Below the pieces are notes generated by a model. The model was not told the origin of the DNA. It ran no database searches and saw only the letters and a list, made by a program, of their open reading frames with translations. A stretch of DNA of 64,000 nt from a virus, in the IMG/VR virus record IMGVR_UViG_3300037840_000188, positions 1-64,000 of that record; one strand, given 5' to 3'. The position numbers and the translations under genes are program-made. Every line of letters starts with the position of its first letter. The first letter of the stretch is position 1. Shown in pieces: positions 1 to 8,535 of this stretch.

Positions 1-2
1 TT

Positions 3-248
3 ACCATCGAAGACCAGAAGTTAGTCGACCTGGTGCAGGACGCCTTCGATAGGCAATACGAAATCAAAGTCACAGCCCATAATGAGGCTGTATCCTGGTG
101 TCGATCCAACTCTGGCTCAAAGTTCGCAACGGCGATTGTAAGGATGAATAACCCAGGTCACGCACTGGAAGTGGCTCCGACTATAGATCCAAAAGAGCGA
201 CGCAGGCAGGAGTTGCAGGAGCAATTGAAAGCACTCGACGGAAAGTAA
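3..248 (+). CDS. 5'-truncated hypothetical protein
   Basis: The frame is open to the left edge, so the true start lies outside the window; at least 81 residues are encoded. The C-terminus is a charged helix (DPKERRRQELQEQLKAL). It ends one base before the next ATG, so it is the upstream member of the plus-strand operon. No family is recognised. An internal GTG at 33 could be a start but has no clear ribosome-binding site. Confidence 0.6.
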   Translation, partial: TIEDQKLVDLVQDAFDRQYEIKVTAHNEAVSWCRSNSGSKFATAIVRMNNPGHALEVAPTIDPKERRRQELQEQLKALDGK

Positions 249-521
249 ATGCCCCTCGTCATCTGCCAATACTGGACCGAGCACGAAAGAGGGTGGGGTT
301 CACGACCCGATGGGTTCTCCCTCCATCTTTCGATGGCCGACCGAGACGCCTTCGTTAAGGAATACTGGCTCGATCAGCCCGATCAGGTGCCGGACGAGTA
401 TTCGGCTCCATCTGGAGATCCTATCCCAGTCGACGTTCCCGCATCGGTGGCGAAGAAAATAAGCGGCAACGGGCGCTCGTTTTTCGGGACGTTGGAGAAT
501 CTGATCAAGGACGCGGAATGA
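249..521 (+). CDS. hypothetical protein, 90 aa
   Basis: Small acidic protein containing WTEHERGWGSRPDG and a later SFFGTLENLIKD helix. It abuts the preceding stop and overlaps the following ATPase start by ATGA, so the two are probably translationally coupled. The HERGWGSRPDG stretch resembles a recurring small phage protein type, but I cannot assign a role. Confidence 0.75.
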   Translation: MPLVICQYWTEHERGWGSRPDGFSLHLSMADRDAFVKEYWLDQPDQVPDEYSAPSGDPIPVDVPASVAKKISGNGRSFFGTLENLIKDAE

Positions 522-2014
522 GAATAGCCACCATCCGAATCACTAACCTCCTGGCCTTCCGCGAATGGGCATGTGAACTTCCCGCCGTCGCCCTCCTGAC
601 AGGAAAACATGGAGTCGGGAAATCTTCCCTCGAACGTGTCCTGACCTACGGCCTGGGTCGTCGCCCGCTGGCCGACAAGGGCGCAAAGTCCGTTCGTCAC
701 GATCCGGGAATGCTCCACGGTACTGCCGATAAGGGCGAGCTGCTGATCACGTTCTCCGATGACTCCGCCGCCGAATACTTCCGCTGTCGCGTAGAGCCCG
801 ACGGCACTGAGCGCAAGGTTAAGATGCGCGGCGCGAAGAAGTGGGAAGACGCTGGTGAGTTTCTCGACGAGATAACCAGCGCTCTTGCCTACGACCCGAT
901 GGCGTTCAAGGATCTGAGCGAGAAGGAGCGCTTGGAGGCTTTCCTCCGCGTGGTGCCGGTGGAGATAAGCACTCAGGAGGTCAACGAAGCCGTTGGTGGT
1001 CCGATTCCGATTTTATTACCCACTAAAATCGGCCTCGATACTATCAACGAAATTTATGACGCGATTTTCAAGGCCCGCACCACTGAGAATGGTAACGCTG
1101 ACCGCCTGGCGAAGCACGCTGCCGAGCTGGAGGCAACGATGCCACCAGCGTCAGTTGGGCCGCTTGCTGTCGACCCGCGCACGTTACGCGCTGATCTCGC
1201 GGCCCTCGACAAGAGCGAGCAGGATGAAATTCTGCGGATTGGGCGAGAGCTTCAGGTAAAACGTGACGCCATATCACTCACCAGACAACATAAGGACAAC
1301 GTTGTTAACGAAGAGATTGACGAAAAAATAGAGACGCTCCGTGAGAAGATCGCAGTATTGAACGCCGAGATTTCTGACCTGAACGTCTCCCGACAACAGA
1401 AGAAGGGCGTTAATGCCAGCGAGTCCGAGATCGCTATCCAATCCGCCCGTGACGCGGCCAACGCCGAGGCTACCGAGATCAAGACCGCTAACGCACCGCT
1501 TCGGAGCGATCTGACAGCCCGTATCGCCACCGCTGAAGAACGCGAGCGTAGTTCAGTCGTCATCGAAACGACCAGGAAGAACGCGGAAACGGCCCGCTCT
1601 GGAGCCGAGGGCCACAAGGCGCGCTCAAAGGCTATGACGGAAGCTCTCGACCGCCTAACCGCACTCAAGGCCACCGTCGCCTCTCGAATGACCGTTAAAG
1701 GCGTCACAATCGCTTCGCCGCGCGAAGGCCTGCCGGTGGATATCTGCCGAGAAGAGAAAGGCGCTCTTGTGCCGTTCTCTCGGTGGAATGACGCGGATAA
1801 AGATGCATTTGCGCTCCGCATGGCCATTCTGAATAAGAAGCAGTGCGGACTTGTCTGTATCGACAACATGGGCAATTGGTCCCCGGCGCGGCGAGAGCAG
1901 GTTATTGCACGGTGTCGTGAGTTAGTGGCCAGTGAGGGGATGCAGTTTCTGTTGGGGCTGGCAACTGACGAGGGGGATTTAAAAGTGGTAGATGCGACGG
2001 AGGTAAACCAGTGA
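518..2014 (+). CDS. SMC/RecF-like AAA ATPase
   Basis: A 498-aa P-loop protein of the RecF/SbcC/Rad50 type. The N-terminus MRIATIRITNLLAF is the usual first strand before Walker A (GKHGVGKSS, residues 29-37). The middle (about 215-395) is a long charged coiled coil, and near residue 445 a hydrophobic strand ending in CIDN looks like Walker B. It is much shorter than SbcC or SMC, as phage versions often are. A DEDDh exonuclease follows with an ATGA overlap, so a role in DNA end processing, repair or recombination is likely. Family membership is visible; the exact substrate is inference. Confidence 0.85.
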   Translation: MRIATIRITNLLAFREWACELPAVALLTGKHGVGKSSLERVLTYGLGRRPLADKGAKSVRHDPGMLHGTADKGELLITFSDDSAAEYFRCRVEPDGTERKVKMRGAKKWEDAGEFLDEITSALAYDPMAFKDLSEKERLEAFLRVVPVEISTQEVNEAVGGPIPILLPTKIGLDTINEIYDAIFKARTTENGNADRLAKHAAELEATMPPASVGPLAVDPRTLRADLAALDKSEQDEILRIGRELQVKRDAISLTRQHKDNVVNEEIDEKIETLREKIAVLNAEISDLNVSRQQKKGVNASESEIAIQSARDAANAEATEIKTANAPLRSDLTARIATAEERERSSVVIETTRKNAETARSGAEGHKARSKAMTEALDRLTALKATVASRMTVKGVTIASPREGLPVDICREEKGALVPFSRWNDADKDAFALRMAILNKKQCGLVCIDNMGNWSPARREQVIARCRELVASEGMQFLLGLATDEGDLKVVDATEVNQ

Positions 2015-2514
2015 GCCGTTTTTTCCTGGACACGGAATTCATAGAAAGTGGTCCCGGCAAGTCGATACAGTTGATTAGCATAGGCCTCGTCTGCGAAGAC
2101 GGTCGTGAGTTCTATGCGATCAGCAGTGAGTTTGATCCAGCGACCGCGAGCGATTGGGTGAAAGAAAATGTACTGGCTAAGTTAGAGCCGGACGTAGAGC
2201 GTCTTACGCTCAATCAGATCGCATACGTCCTTATCGCCTACATCTGGCCCAATTATCTGGACACAAAACCGAAACCTGAATTCTGGGGTTACTTCAGCGA
2301 TTACGACTGGGTTTGTTTTTGCCAGTGCTTCGGTACGATGATGGATCTTCCGAAAGGGTTTCCGATGTTTTGTCTCGATATCAAGCAACTATGCGTAAGT
2401 AAGGGCGATCCACGGCTGCCGGAACAAGGAAAGGGAGAGCATAATTCTCTCGCCGACGCCAAGTGGAATAAGCTGGCGTGGGAGTTTCTACAGTCCATCG
2501 AGGTGAGTCAATGA
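2011..2514 (+). CDS. DEDDh 3'-5' exonuclease (Rv2179c-like)
   Basis: A 167-aa protein with the three exonuclease motifs in order: FLDTEF (D7, E9), SDYDW in the middle, and a late H-x4-D (EHNSLADAKW). This is the layout of the small Rv2179c-like 3'-5' exoribonuclease/exonuclease family (DUF5051). These enzymes remove nucleotides from 3' ends using two metal ions. It overlaps the SMC-like ATPase gene by four bases and probably works with it. DNA or RNA preference cannot be read from the sequence. Confidence 0.85.
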   Translation: MSRFFLDTEFIESGPGKSIQLISIGLVCEDGREFYAISSEFDPATASDWVKENVLAKLEPDVERLTLNQIAYVLIAYIWPNYLDTKPKPEFWGYFSDYDWVCFCQCFGTMMDLPKGFPMFCLDIKQLCVSKGDPRLPEQGKGEHNSLADAKWNKLAWEFLQSIEVSQ

Positions 2515-2861
2515 ACAAGCCTATGCCTCGCTGTCCGTGGTGCGTGCGGCAGAACGGAAAATGCTCTCGACATCCAAAGGGAGACCTAGCGCCCGCTGAC
2601 CCGCGTGAGAGTCCATTTGCATGGGCATCCATCGCTGGCGCTAAACCAGAGCCTGTTCACGTGAAGGAAGCTAAAGGAAGGCCCTGCGTATATACACTTG
2701 GCTGTGAAGATCCGTTCTTTCTTGATGATCCAATAGTAGTGTTATATGTGGATGAGTTGAGGCGACCAGAAAGTCTGACGACGCCCGAAGAGGAAGAAGA
2801 ATCTGAACGTAAATGGCGACTCAGAGCAGGAGAAAAACACGGCTGGAGCGGGCCAAAATAA
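2511..2861 (+). CDS. hypothetical protein with N-terminal Cys cluster
   Basis: 116 aa. The ATG at 2511 is chosen because it overlaps the exonuclease stop (ATGA). The N-terminus CPWCVRQNGKC suggests a small metal site. The C-terminal half is very acidic and then basic (PEEEEESERKWRLR). Function unknown; operon position suggests an early or middle phage gene. Confidence 0.75.
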   Translation: MNKPMPRCPWCVRQNGKCSRHPKGDLAPADPRESPFAWASIAGAKPEPVHVKEAKGRPCVYTLGCEDPFFLDDPIVVLYVDELRRPESLTTPEEEEESERKWRLRAGEKHGWSGPK

Positions 2862-3062
2862 ATGCGTGACGCCTTCCACAATATAGTCTCCGGCTGGACC
2901 TTAGTATCTGGCCTCAACGCTCTTACCGACCGCATCGAAGAGGCGGCAGCGTGGACCGCCGTTAACGGCCCACTAGAGCCAGACGAAGAGGCTACGATCA
3001 AGCTGATGATCGAGGCGCAGATTGCACGCGGATTTGACGAGGGATTCGATGCTGAAGACTAA
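2862..3062 (+). CDS. hypothetical protein, 66 aa
   Basis: Small acidic helical protein that starts directly after the previous stop and overlaps the next gene by 14 bases. No recognised domain. Amphipathic segments (SGLNALTDRIEEAAAW, EEATIKLMIEAQIARGF) suggest two helices. Confidence 0.7.
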   Translation: MRDAFHNIVSGWTLVSGLNALTDRIEEAAAWTAVNGPLEPDEEATIKLMIEAQIARGFDEGFDAED

Positions 3063-3354
3063 AGAGCTGTCCGACCCAAATTCTTGCCTGAGCAAAGCCC
3101 GCGACGACGAGTACATCTTCGTCCTCCTCGCCCGTGACGTTACAGCCCCAGCGGTCGTTCGGGAGTGGTGCCGCCTCCGCTGTCTTCACGGAAAGAACAC
3201 GCCGAAGGACGCGCAGATCACCGAGGCGCTGGCGTGGGCGGATCGCGTTGACAGGATCAGGCAGCATGACATGGTCGCCGCTACGGGCCTGGCTCACGAC
3301 CCGGCCACTTGCTGGCATTGTAAAAACGCAGAGATTACCGGAGCGCACAAGTGA
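3049..3354 (+). CDS. hypothetical protein, 101 aa
   Basis: Start chosen at the ATG at 3049, because the longer frame begins inside the neighbour without a better signal. It carries CRLRCLHG and CWHCKNAEI cysteine pairs and a helical core. Possible metal-stabilised small phage protein; no function assigned. Confidence 0.7.
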   Translation: MLKTKELSDPNSCLSKARDDEYIFVLLARDVTAPAVVREWCRLRCLHGKNTPKDAQITEALAWADRVDRIRQHDMVAATGLAHDPATCWHCKNAEITGAHK

Positions 3355-3355
3355 C

Positions 3356-3556
3356 ATGGCGGAGTATGGCGGAATCTCCATGGAAGAGTATTGTAAAATT
3401 CTCTTCGCTGATCTTGGATATCATGAATCATCTCAGCGTCGTGGATGGCTGAAACTGCGGTTCGGGAAATCGTATCTTGACGAGATGAATCAGGAAGAAT
3501 TGCATCATGCGGTCCAGGAGCTTAGGCGTGAAAAATATGGCGAAGAAGAAGTGTAA
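3356..3556 (+). CDS. hypothetical protein, 66 aa
   Basis: The ATG at 3356 lies one base after the previous stop. The protein MAEYGGISMEEYCKILFADL... ends in an acidic helix. Its 3' end overlaps the next start by 20 bases. Not recognised. Confidence 0.65.
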   Translation: MAEYGGISMEEYCKILFADLGYHESSQRRGWLKLRFGKSYLDEMNQEELHHAVQELRREKYGEEEV

Positions 3557-3773
3557 GGCTACCGCTGTCAGAGCGGTCGCTCCGCCCCCGGTTCCCGAAC
3601 CTCCCAACTTCACCGAAACCCAAGAGGACGAATTCCTCTCCTCTATCGTCGGCCTGAAGGTGACCGGCGCTCATTTCTGTGCGTGCCATGGCTACTGCTT
3701 TGAGTTCGACGACAGAATCCAGATGGTATTGCATGAGGGATGCGCGACGTGGCTGAAGAGGGCCGTACAGTGA
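3537..3773 (+). CDS. hypothetical protein, 78 aa
   Basis: The start at 3537 gives a lysine-rich N-terminus (MAKKKCKATAVRAVAPPPVPEPP), a proline linker and a small cysteine/histidine region (HFCACHGYC). It overlaps the next gene by GTGA. Unknown function; possibly metal binding. Confidence 0.65.
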   Translation: MAKKKCKATAVRAVAPPPVPEPPNFTETQEDEFLSSIVGLKVTGAHFCACHGYCFEFDDRIQMVLHEGCATWLKRAVQ

Positions 3774-3997
3774 ATATCTCGCCCGAACAATCCGCCCTCG
3801 AATCCTGGTGGAACGAGGACCCGGAAATGCGCCGCGTAGAGGTCATGTGCGGTGACCACATGAGAGTGAACGTGCGCCTCTGGCGAGTCACCATGGACCC
3901 GACTGTAGAGGCTGGGGAGGAAATGGTCGCGGAGTTCGAGGCCGGGACACTCCTGGATGCTATCAATGGAGCGATACAGAAGGCAGCGGCGTCATGA
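3770..3997 (+). CDS. hypothetical protein, 75 aa (GTG start)
   Basis: The GTG at 3770 overlaps the previous stop (GTGA), the coupling pattern used throughout this operon; a longer upstream ATG lies inside the neighbouring gene. Acidic alpha/beta protein with EMRRVEVMCGDHMRVNVRLW. Not recognised. Confidence 0.65.
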   Translation: MNISPEQSALESWWNEDPEMRRVEVMCGDHMRVNVRLWRVTMDPTVEAGEEMVAEFEAGTLLDAINGAIQKAAAS

Positions 3998-4167
3998 GTA
4001 GCGGTCCATCCGTCGTCCCCGCCAGCGCTATTTCCTGTCCCTGCGGTTTCGAATTCTCTCCGAAGTTTTGGGCGCAATTGAAGTGCTTCGGATGGGTGGT
4101 GTGCGAGCGATGTCGGCGGCAGTTTACCAGTCCCGGGTATCCCATGGGGGAGAGGGCTGCGCTGTGA
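3994..4167 (+). CDS. small zinc-ribbon protein, 57 aa
   Basis: A short gene read directly from the sequence. It starts at an ATG overlapping the preceding TGA and ends by overlapping the next GTG. Two cysteine pairs (CPCGFEF and CERCRRQF) about 20 residues apart form a typical zinc ribbon. Role unknown; one of many mini zinc proteins in this window. Confidence 0.65.
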   Translation: MSSGPSVVPASAISCPCGFEFSPKFWAQLKCFGWVVCERCRRQFTSPGYPMGERAAL

Positions 4168-4331
4168 CTGATCCAGCCGATAGTCTTCGCCTGTCTATCT
4201 GGCATTGTAAGTCATGCCTGAAATGTATTCGGATGCCACTGAAGCTCGTGAGAATGCTGCGTGCGGGAGAGGTGGCTTATGTTTGCGGTACGGAAGGTCA
4301 TCGCATTGAGCTTGAGAGGTGGGAGAGATAA
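4164..4331 (+). CDS. small zinc-ribbon protein, 55 aa (GTG start)
   Basis: The GTG at 4164 overlaps the previous stop. The protein has CKSCLKC and a later CGTEGH, consistent with one treble-clef or ribbon-like metal site. It shares one base with the following start. Function unknown. Confidence 0.6.
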   Translation: MTDPADSLRLSIWHCKSCLKCIRMPLKLVRMLRAGEVAYVCGTEGHRIELERWER

Positions 4332-4630
4332 TGCCCGCTAGAATCCCCATATCAGCCGCTTCCGATGTCGGCAAGAAGCACAAATGTAAGCAGGTTATTC
4401 TGCTCGCCTTTGACGATGAAGGAAGAACCCACGTAACGACATGGGGTCGCTCTGCCGATGACTGTGCTCAGGCCGCTGCCGGTGGAAATATGCTGAAGAA
4501 GAAGTGGGGCTGGCCGGAGTGTAATGATCAGCCGTCGAGGGTGCGCGAACTGCAATCCGAGGTGAGTGATCTGCGGGACAGAATCAAAGAGATGCAAGCC
4601 TGTCTGGAAGTGAAGGAGGCGCGGGAATGA
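4331..4630 (+). CDS. hypothetical protein with C-terminal coiled coil
   Basis: 99 aa starting at the ATG at 4331 (overlapping the previous TAA). The first half contains QVILLAFDDEGRTHVTTWG, seen in small phage proteins of unknown function. The last 30 residues (VRELQSEVSDLRDRIKEMQA) form a clear heptad coiled coil. It overlaps the MazG-like gene by ATGA. Confidence 0.7.
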   Translation: MPARIPISAASDVGKKHKCKQVILLAFDDEGRTHVTTWGRSADDCAQAAAGGNMLKKKWGWPECNDQPSRVRELQSEVSDLRDRIKEMQACLEVKEARE

Positions 4631-5121
4631 TCGTCAGGTGTGATATTTGCAAGTTCAGTTTCGAGGATGAGTATCGCAGTCACTGTTGCCCTCACGAAAC
4701 CTTTGCCGCGAACGATGGCAGGAATAACTTCGCACATCATCCGGGGAGTTATCTAGGGGCAGCGAATGGCGGCAATGGTTTGGGTCCGAAAGTCCTCGAA
4801 TACGCTCACAACGGCAGGCGCATCGACATTCAGCGTGAAATTGGTGACTGGTATCGCAATAATGGCGGCCACGCTGGCATCACCGCTGCTATAGAGCGAA
4901 CAAAGAAAGAGTTTGATGAACTGACAAACGCAACTACACCCGAGCACATTCGCGAAGAAGCCGCAGATGCAGCAATGTGCTTATTCACCGTTGCCGAGAT
5001 CGCTGGGTTTGACCTGATATCCGCAATGACGGATAAGCTGGCTATCAACGAGCAGCGCAAATGGACTGTTGATTCGCAGGGCTGCCTTCATCACGTAAAA
5101 GGATCGGACCCGCGCGAATGA
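4627..5121 (+). CDS. MazG-like nucleotide pyrophosphohydrolase
   Basis: 164 aa. An N-terminal cysteine cluster (CDICKF...CCPHE) is followed from about residue 90 by an all-alpha MazG-type domain. Acidic motif ERTKKEFDEL is followed by EEAADAAMC and a DKLAINEQRKW tail, which matches the dATP/dGTP pyrophosphohydrolase (DUF550-like) layout. Such enzymes hydrolyse NTP or dNTP to the monophosphate and help phages tune nucleotide pools or alarmone levels. The added zinc region is unusual for the family. Co-transcribed with a DUF1643 gene. Confidence 0.75.
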   Translation: MIVRCDICKFSFEDEYRSHCCPHETFAANDGRNNFAHHPGSYLGAANGGNGLGPKVLEYAHNGRRIDIQREIGDWYRNNGGHAGITAAIERTKKEFDELTNATTPEHIREEAADAAMCLFTVAEIAGFDLISAMTDKLAINEQRKWTVDSQGCLHHVKGSDPRE

Positions 5122-5621
5122 TTTTCTGCGGCCCCTCCGGCGCAATCTTTAGTGAGGATCGCGTATACAGGCATTTGCTCTGGCGTATCAATGGGCCGGG
5201 GCCACTCCTGATGATGTTGATGCTCAATCCGTCGATTGCCGACGCCGAGCGCTCGGACCCGACTGTTTCTCGTCAAATCAAACGCGCCCATCTTCTCGGC
5301 TGCTGTGGTGGCCTAATCGTCGCCAACGCCTACGATCTTGTCTCGACCGATCCGCGTGCCCTGAAGACGCATCCCGCACCCCTCTCGCCGCACAACAACC
5401 GCTACATTACAGAGGCGGCGCGCCATGTCCACGAGTCTGGCGGAAAGGTAATCGCCGGGTGGGGAGCGCACTGCTCTACCGACCGGCAGAATTACATTCA
5501 CTCGTTGTTTCAGGAACTCGACATCCCACTGCTCTGCTTGGGGCAGAATGAGGATATGTCGCCGCGTCATCCTTTATATATCGGGTACTCGGTTCAGCCT
5601 GCGCCTTGGTTGTATTTTTGA
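5118..5621 (+). CDS. DUF1643 family protein
   Basis: 167 aa. Recognised by the family pattern: YRHLLWR near the start, LLMMLMLNPSIADAERSDPTV, then LLGCCGGLIVANAYDLVSTDP and IAGWGAHC. DUF1643 proteins are common in phages and bacteria; their biochemical role is not established. It overlaps the MazG-like gene by ATGA and lies three bases before the helicase. Confidence 0.85.
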   Translation: MIFCGPSGAIFSEDRVYRHLLWRINGPGPLLMMLMLNPSIADAERSDPTVSRQIKRAHLLGCCGGLIVANAYDLVSTDPRALKTHPAPLSPHNNRYITEAARHVHESGGKVIAGWGAHCSTDRQNYIHSLFQELDIPLLCLGQNEDMSPRHPLYIGYSVQPAPWLYF

Positions 5622-5624
5622 GAG

Positions 5625-7100
5625 ATGCTGCCAACCCTACGCGATTACCAAGTACGGGACCTGGAAGCCATTCGTGAGGCTTTTAAGTATCATCGGGCCG
5701 TCCTCCTTCAGCAGCCGTGCGGGTCTGGGAAGGGCACCCTCGCATCATACATCGTAAAATCTGCGGCACAAAAGGGCAATCGCGTTATCTTTATGGTGGA
5801 TCGTCGCAGTTTGGTCGACGACATGAGCGACCGAATCAAAAGGCTAGACGTACCACATGGCGTTATTATGGCTACTGATTCACGTAGGGCACCGTGGGAG
5901 CCCATTCAAGTAGCCAGCATCGATACGATTACCCGCCGCGACACCCCCCCCGCCGCAGACATCTTGATTGTGGATGAGGCGCGTTTCAGTATTTCTGCTA
6001 AATGGAGAAAAGTTTTCGATAAGTACCCAAACGCGCGAATCCTTGGTTTGGATGCTACGCCAGCGCGTACGAGCGGAGAGGGATTAGGGAGATCCAGTGG
6101 TGGTATCTATGATCATATGGTTGTCGGACCTTCGGCTCAAGAGTTAATAAACAAGGGCCATCTCGTCAGATCGCACGTAATAGCGCCACCGCCCGTAGCC
6201 GCGCCATCAAGGGTCGTCGCTGGCGAGTTTCCCGCTGGTGCCGTATCGGCTGCCTGTGACACTAATCAAATAATCGGTGATGTTGTTAAGCAATGGAAGA
6301 AGCATGCAAGCGACCGTAAGACAGTTGGCTTTGGAGCGGATCAGAAGCATTGCCTGCATATGGCCGAGATGTTTCGTGAGGAAGGGATTGAAGCTACCAC
6401 TGTTTTCGATAGCACGCCTACTCTTGAGCGTCGTCGGCTCTGGAGTGATTTTAATTCCGGAACATTGCGCATTTTGATCTCAGTTGGCGTCATAGGATAT
6501 GGGGTCGATTTCCCTATATGTAAGGCGATTATCGACGCCGCTCACACGATGTCTCTTTCGAAGGCTATCCAGCGCTGGGCTCGTGGATCTCGTCCATTCA
6601 GCGGGTACGATTATTTCGTCCTCCTTGACCATGTTGGCAATATCGACCGCCGTTCACCACTAGCCCCTAATGGTTTCGGTTTTTATGAGGATGATCGTAT
6701 CTGGAGCCTTGAGGGGAGGGCTGTCCGTTCGCCCGAAGATGGTGATGATATGTCAGCGGGGATGGTTACTTGTCCGAAGTGCTATCACCGTTTCCGGTAC
6801 GGAAAAAAGGAGTGCCCAGGCTGCGGCTTTGCTATTACCGTAAAGCATCGGATAATGACTGTTGTCGAAGAAGAATTAGTCGAGCGCAAGCGCGCCGAGC
6901 AGAAAACGATGGCCATTGAAGAGTGGCGGACTAAATTGACAGATGAGGACAAGCGTCGGAAGTACGATGAGTGGAGAATAAAAGGTAAAAAACGGGGATA
7001 CAAAAATCAGTGGGCGGATTTATGTTGGAAACGGGTTTTCGGGTCTTGGCCATCAAAGGAATGGCGTAATTCTCCAATACCGGAAGAGGCGACGTTTTGA
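5625..7100 (+). CDS. SF2 DNA/RNA helicase with C-terminal zinc ribbon
   Basis: 491 aa. Superfamily 2 motifs appear in order: RDYQ (Q-like, 7-10), Walker A PCGSGKGT (31-38), DEAR box (117-120), LDATPAR (about 142-148), and in the second RecA domain a QRWARGSRPF motif VI. After about residue 385 a CPKC...CPGCG ribbon and a basic tail are added, as in phage helicases of the UvsW/Rad25-like group. It probably unwinds branched DNA during replication or recombination. Its stop overlaps the nuclease start (TTGA), supporting a joint role. Confidence 0.9.
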   Translation: MLPTLRDYQVRDLEAIREAFKYHRAVLLQQPCGSGKGTLASYIVKSAAQKGNRVIFMVDRRSLVDDMSDRIKRLDVPHGVIMATDSRRAPWEPIQVASIDTITRRDTPPAADILIVDEARFSISAKWRKVFDKYPNARILGLDATPARTSGEGLGRSSGGIYDHMVVGPSAQELINKGHLVRSHVIAPPPVAAPSRVVAGEFPAGAVSAACDTNQIIGDVVKQWKKHASDRKTVGFGADQKHCLHMAEMFREEGIEATTVFDSTPTLERRRLWSDFNSGTLRILISVGVIGYGVDFPICKAIIDAAHTMSLSKAIQRWARGSRPFSGYDYFVLLDHVGNIDRRSPLAPNGFGFYEDDRIWSLEGRAVRSPEDGDDMSAGMVTCPKCYHRFRYGKKECPGCGFAITVKHRIMTVVEEELVERKRAEQKTMAIEEWRTKLTDEDKRRKYDEWRIKGKKRGYKNQWADLCWKRVFGSWPSKEWRNSPIPEEATF

Positions 7101-7579
7101 GGAAGCCGAAATCTCCAGCACAGTCACTGGCTGATGATTTTACAGAGGCGGCAGGCAGGCTATGGCCGCATACCCTGATGCACTGGGAAACAAAATTAAA
7201 CGGCACATTTGTTCCATTTAACTACGTGAAAAAGTCCGTCACGATACTGGAGGGAGTCATGGCCAGCAGACCAGAGATGAGAAATATTCTCGGGTCCGCC
7301 ATCGCGCTCCTCATGCATCCAGTAAAAAGCGGGCTTATTGGCGGCCCCGATAGTACTGCCATAATCGGCCACGCTCCTGGGGCGACCGTAGCACCAGGAA
7401 CTCATGCAGGCATTGAATATAAGGCAAAGTACGAACGGGGGCACGACACACAGAAAGATCAGCAGATTCTGTGTCAGGAAAATATAGAGCGCCACGGTGG
7501 CGTGTACATTCTTGTGGAATCCGTCGATCAGGGCATAGCCGATCTTAAGAAATACGCCGGTCCCGGAGAAAAAAAATGA
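7097..7579 (+). CDS. VRR-NUC-like PD-(D/E)xK nuclease (TTG start)
   Basis: 160 aa from a TTG that overlaps the helicase stop. The core GGPDSTAIIG (D85), GIEYKAK (E107, K109) and a following DQQILCQENIERHGGVYILV match the restriction-fold layout of VRR-NUC/Hjc-like phage nucleases. These cut branched DNA. The pairing with an SF2 helicase fits junction processing. An N-terminal extension of about 75 residues is not explained by the nuclease fold. Confidence 0.75.
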   Translation: MRKPKSPAQSLADDFTEAAGRLWPHTLMHWETKLNGTFVPFNYVKKSVTILEGVMASRPEMRNILGSAIALLMHPVKSGLIGGPDSTAIIGHAPGATVAPGTHAGIEYKAKYERGHDTQKDQQILCQENIERHGGVYILVESVDQGIADLKKYAGPGEKK

Positions 7580-7842
7580 CCACCACGCAACTCCGCGCTC
7601 TTAAAAAGGCTATGAAGAACGCTGTCTCGAACGCCAATATCCAGATTAGGGGCGGAATCCCAGATCCCGCAATCACCTATAAACTGCGAGTGCTGTGTGA
7701 CGAGCACGGCTACGGCAACGTAATGGCCACGGTATCCAGTCTCTGGAGACAAAAGGACCCGGTCGGAGCGTTTGCGTTCGGGCCGTGCATTGGGACGGTT
7801 GATCGGTTTTTGGATCTGGCGAAGAAGGCGGGGTTTGAGTAA
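7576..7842 (+). CDS. hypothetical protein, 88 aa
   Basis: Small alpha-rich protein coupled by ATGA to the nuclease gene. It contains KLRVLCDEHGYGNVMATVSSLW and a VDRFLDLAKKAGFE C-terminal helix. No family recognised. Confidence 0.7.
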   Translation: MTTTQLRALKKAMKNAVSNANIQIRGGIPDPAITYKLRVLCDEHGYGNVMATVSSLWRQKDPVGAFAFGPCIGTVDRFLDLAKKAGFE

Positions 7843-8109
7843 ATGGGCGACATCTACAGTAATCCGAATGGTGCGGGCGGAGAGGACATTCTCGGACCGA
7901 CGCAGGCGCAGAATCCGAAACAGTCCGACGCTCAGAGGTACTTCGATTTTCTGAAGCGCATCACGAGCTATATGAACCCTGCGCAGATCCGACGTGATGC
8001 TTCAGCAAAGAGCAGCATCCTCAGCTACGAGGAATACCTGGAAATGGCTTACGAAAACGTCCTGAACGACGCGCGAATGGCCATCAAAGGCAAGCGGAGA
8101 CCGATATGA
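7843..8109 (+). CDS. hypothetical protein, 88 aa
   Basis: Starts directly after the previous stop. Polar, low-complexity N-terminus followed by a helical C-terminus with a basic end (MAIKGKRRPI). It overlaps the next start by ATGA. Not recognised. Confidence 0.7.
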   Translation: MGDIYSNPNGAGGEDILGPTQAQNPKQSDAQRYFDFLKRITSYMNPAQIRRDASAKSSILSYEEYLEMAYENVLNDARMAIKGKRRPI

Positions 8110-8535
8110 GCCGCGCCGGATACCACGATGACGTAGAGCAGTGGGCACTCATTCGCTGGCGCGGGCAAGGTGGCCAGCGCAACGCGAGGCAAACGCGGCC
8201 AGAAGATGCTTGCCGATCTCTTGGCGGCTCTCGATGCCATGCCAAATAAAGCCCTCGTACAGCACGAACTAAAGGCCGAAGACGGCGAAGTGTGTGCCCT
8301 TGGGGCGCTTGGAGAAGCCCGGGGAATAGACATGGACGGCCTCGATCCGGAAGAGCCGGACGAAGTAGCCGCTGCGTTTGATATCGCTTCGCCACTCGCA
8401 CGGGAGGTCGTCTATATGAACGACGAGTATTTTGACTATGAGTACGTCGGCAATCGACGCGTCGATATTACTCCTGAAAAACGGTGGGAAAAGATGCGGG
8501 CTTGGGTGGCGGGGCAGATAAAGGTGAGCGCGTGA
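8106..8535 (+). pseudogene. conserved phage protein split by a +1 frameshift
   Basis: The ATG at 8106 overlaps the previous stop and encodes MSRAGYHDDVEQWALIRWRGQ. The frame then breaks at 8169: skipping one G gives VASATRGKRGQKMLADLLAALDAMP and continues in frame to 8535. The joined protein (about 142 aa) matches a widespread small phage protein (pattern: SR-GY, W-LIRWRG, IRGKRGQ, DGEVCALGA). Unshifted reading ends at 8249. The extra G may be a mutation, an assembly error or a recoding site; the GGGCAAGGTGG context is not a known slip motif. Confidence 0.65.
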
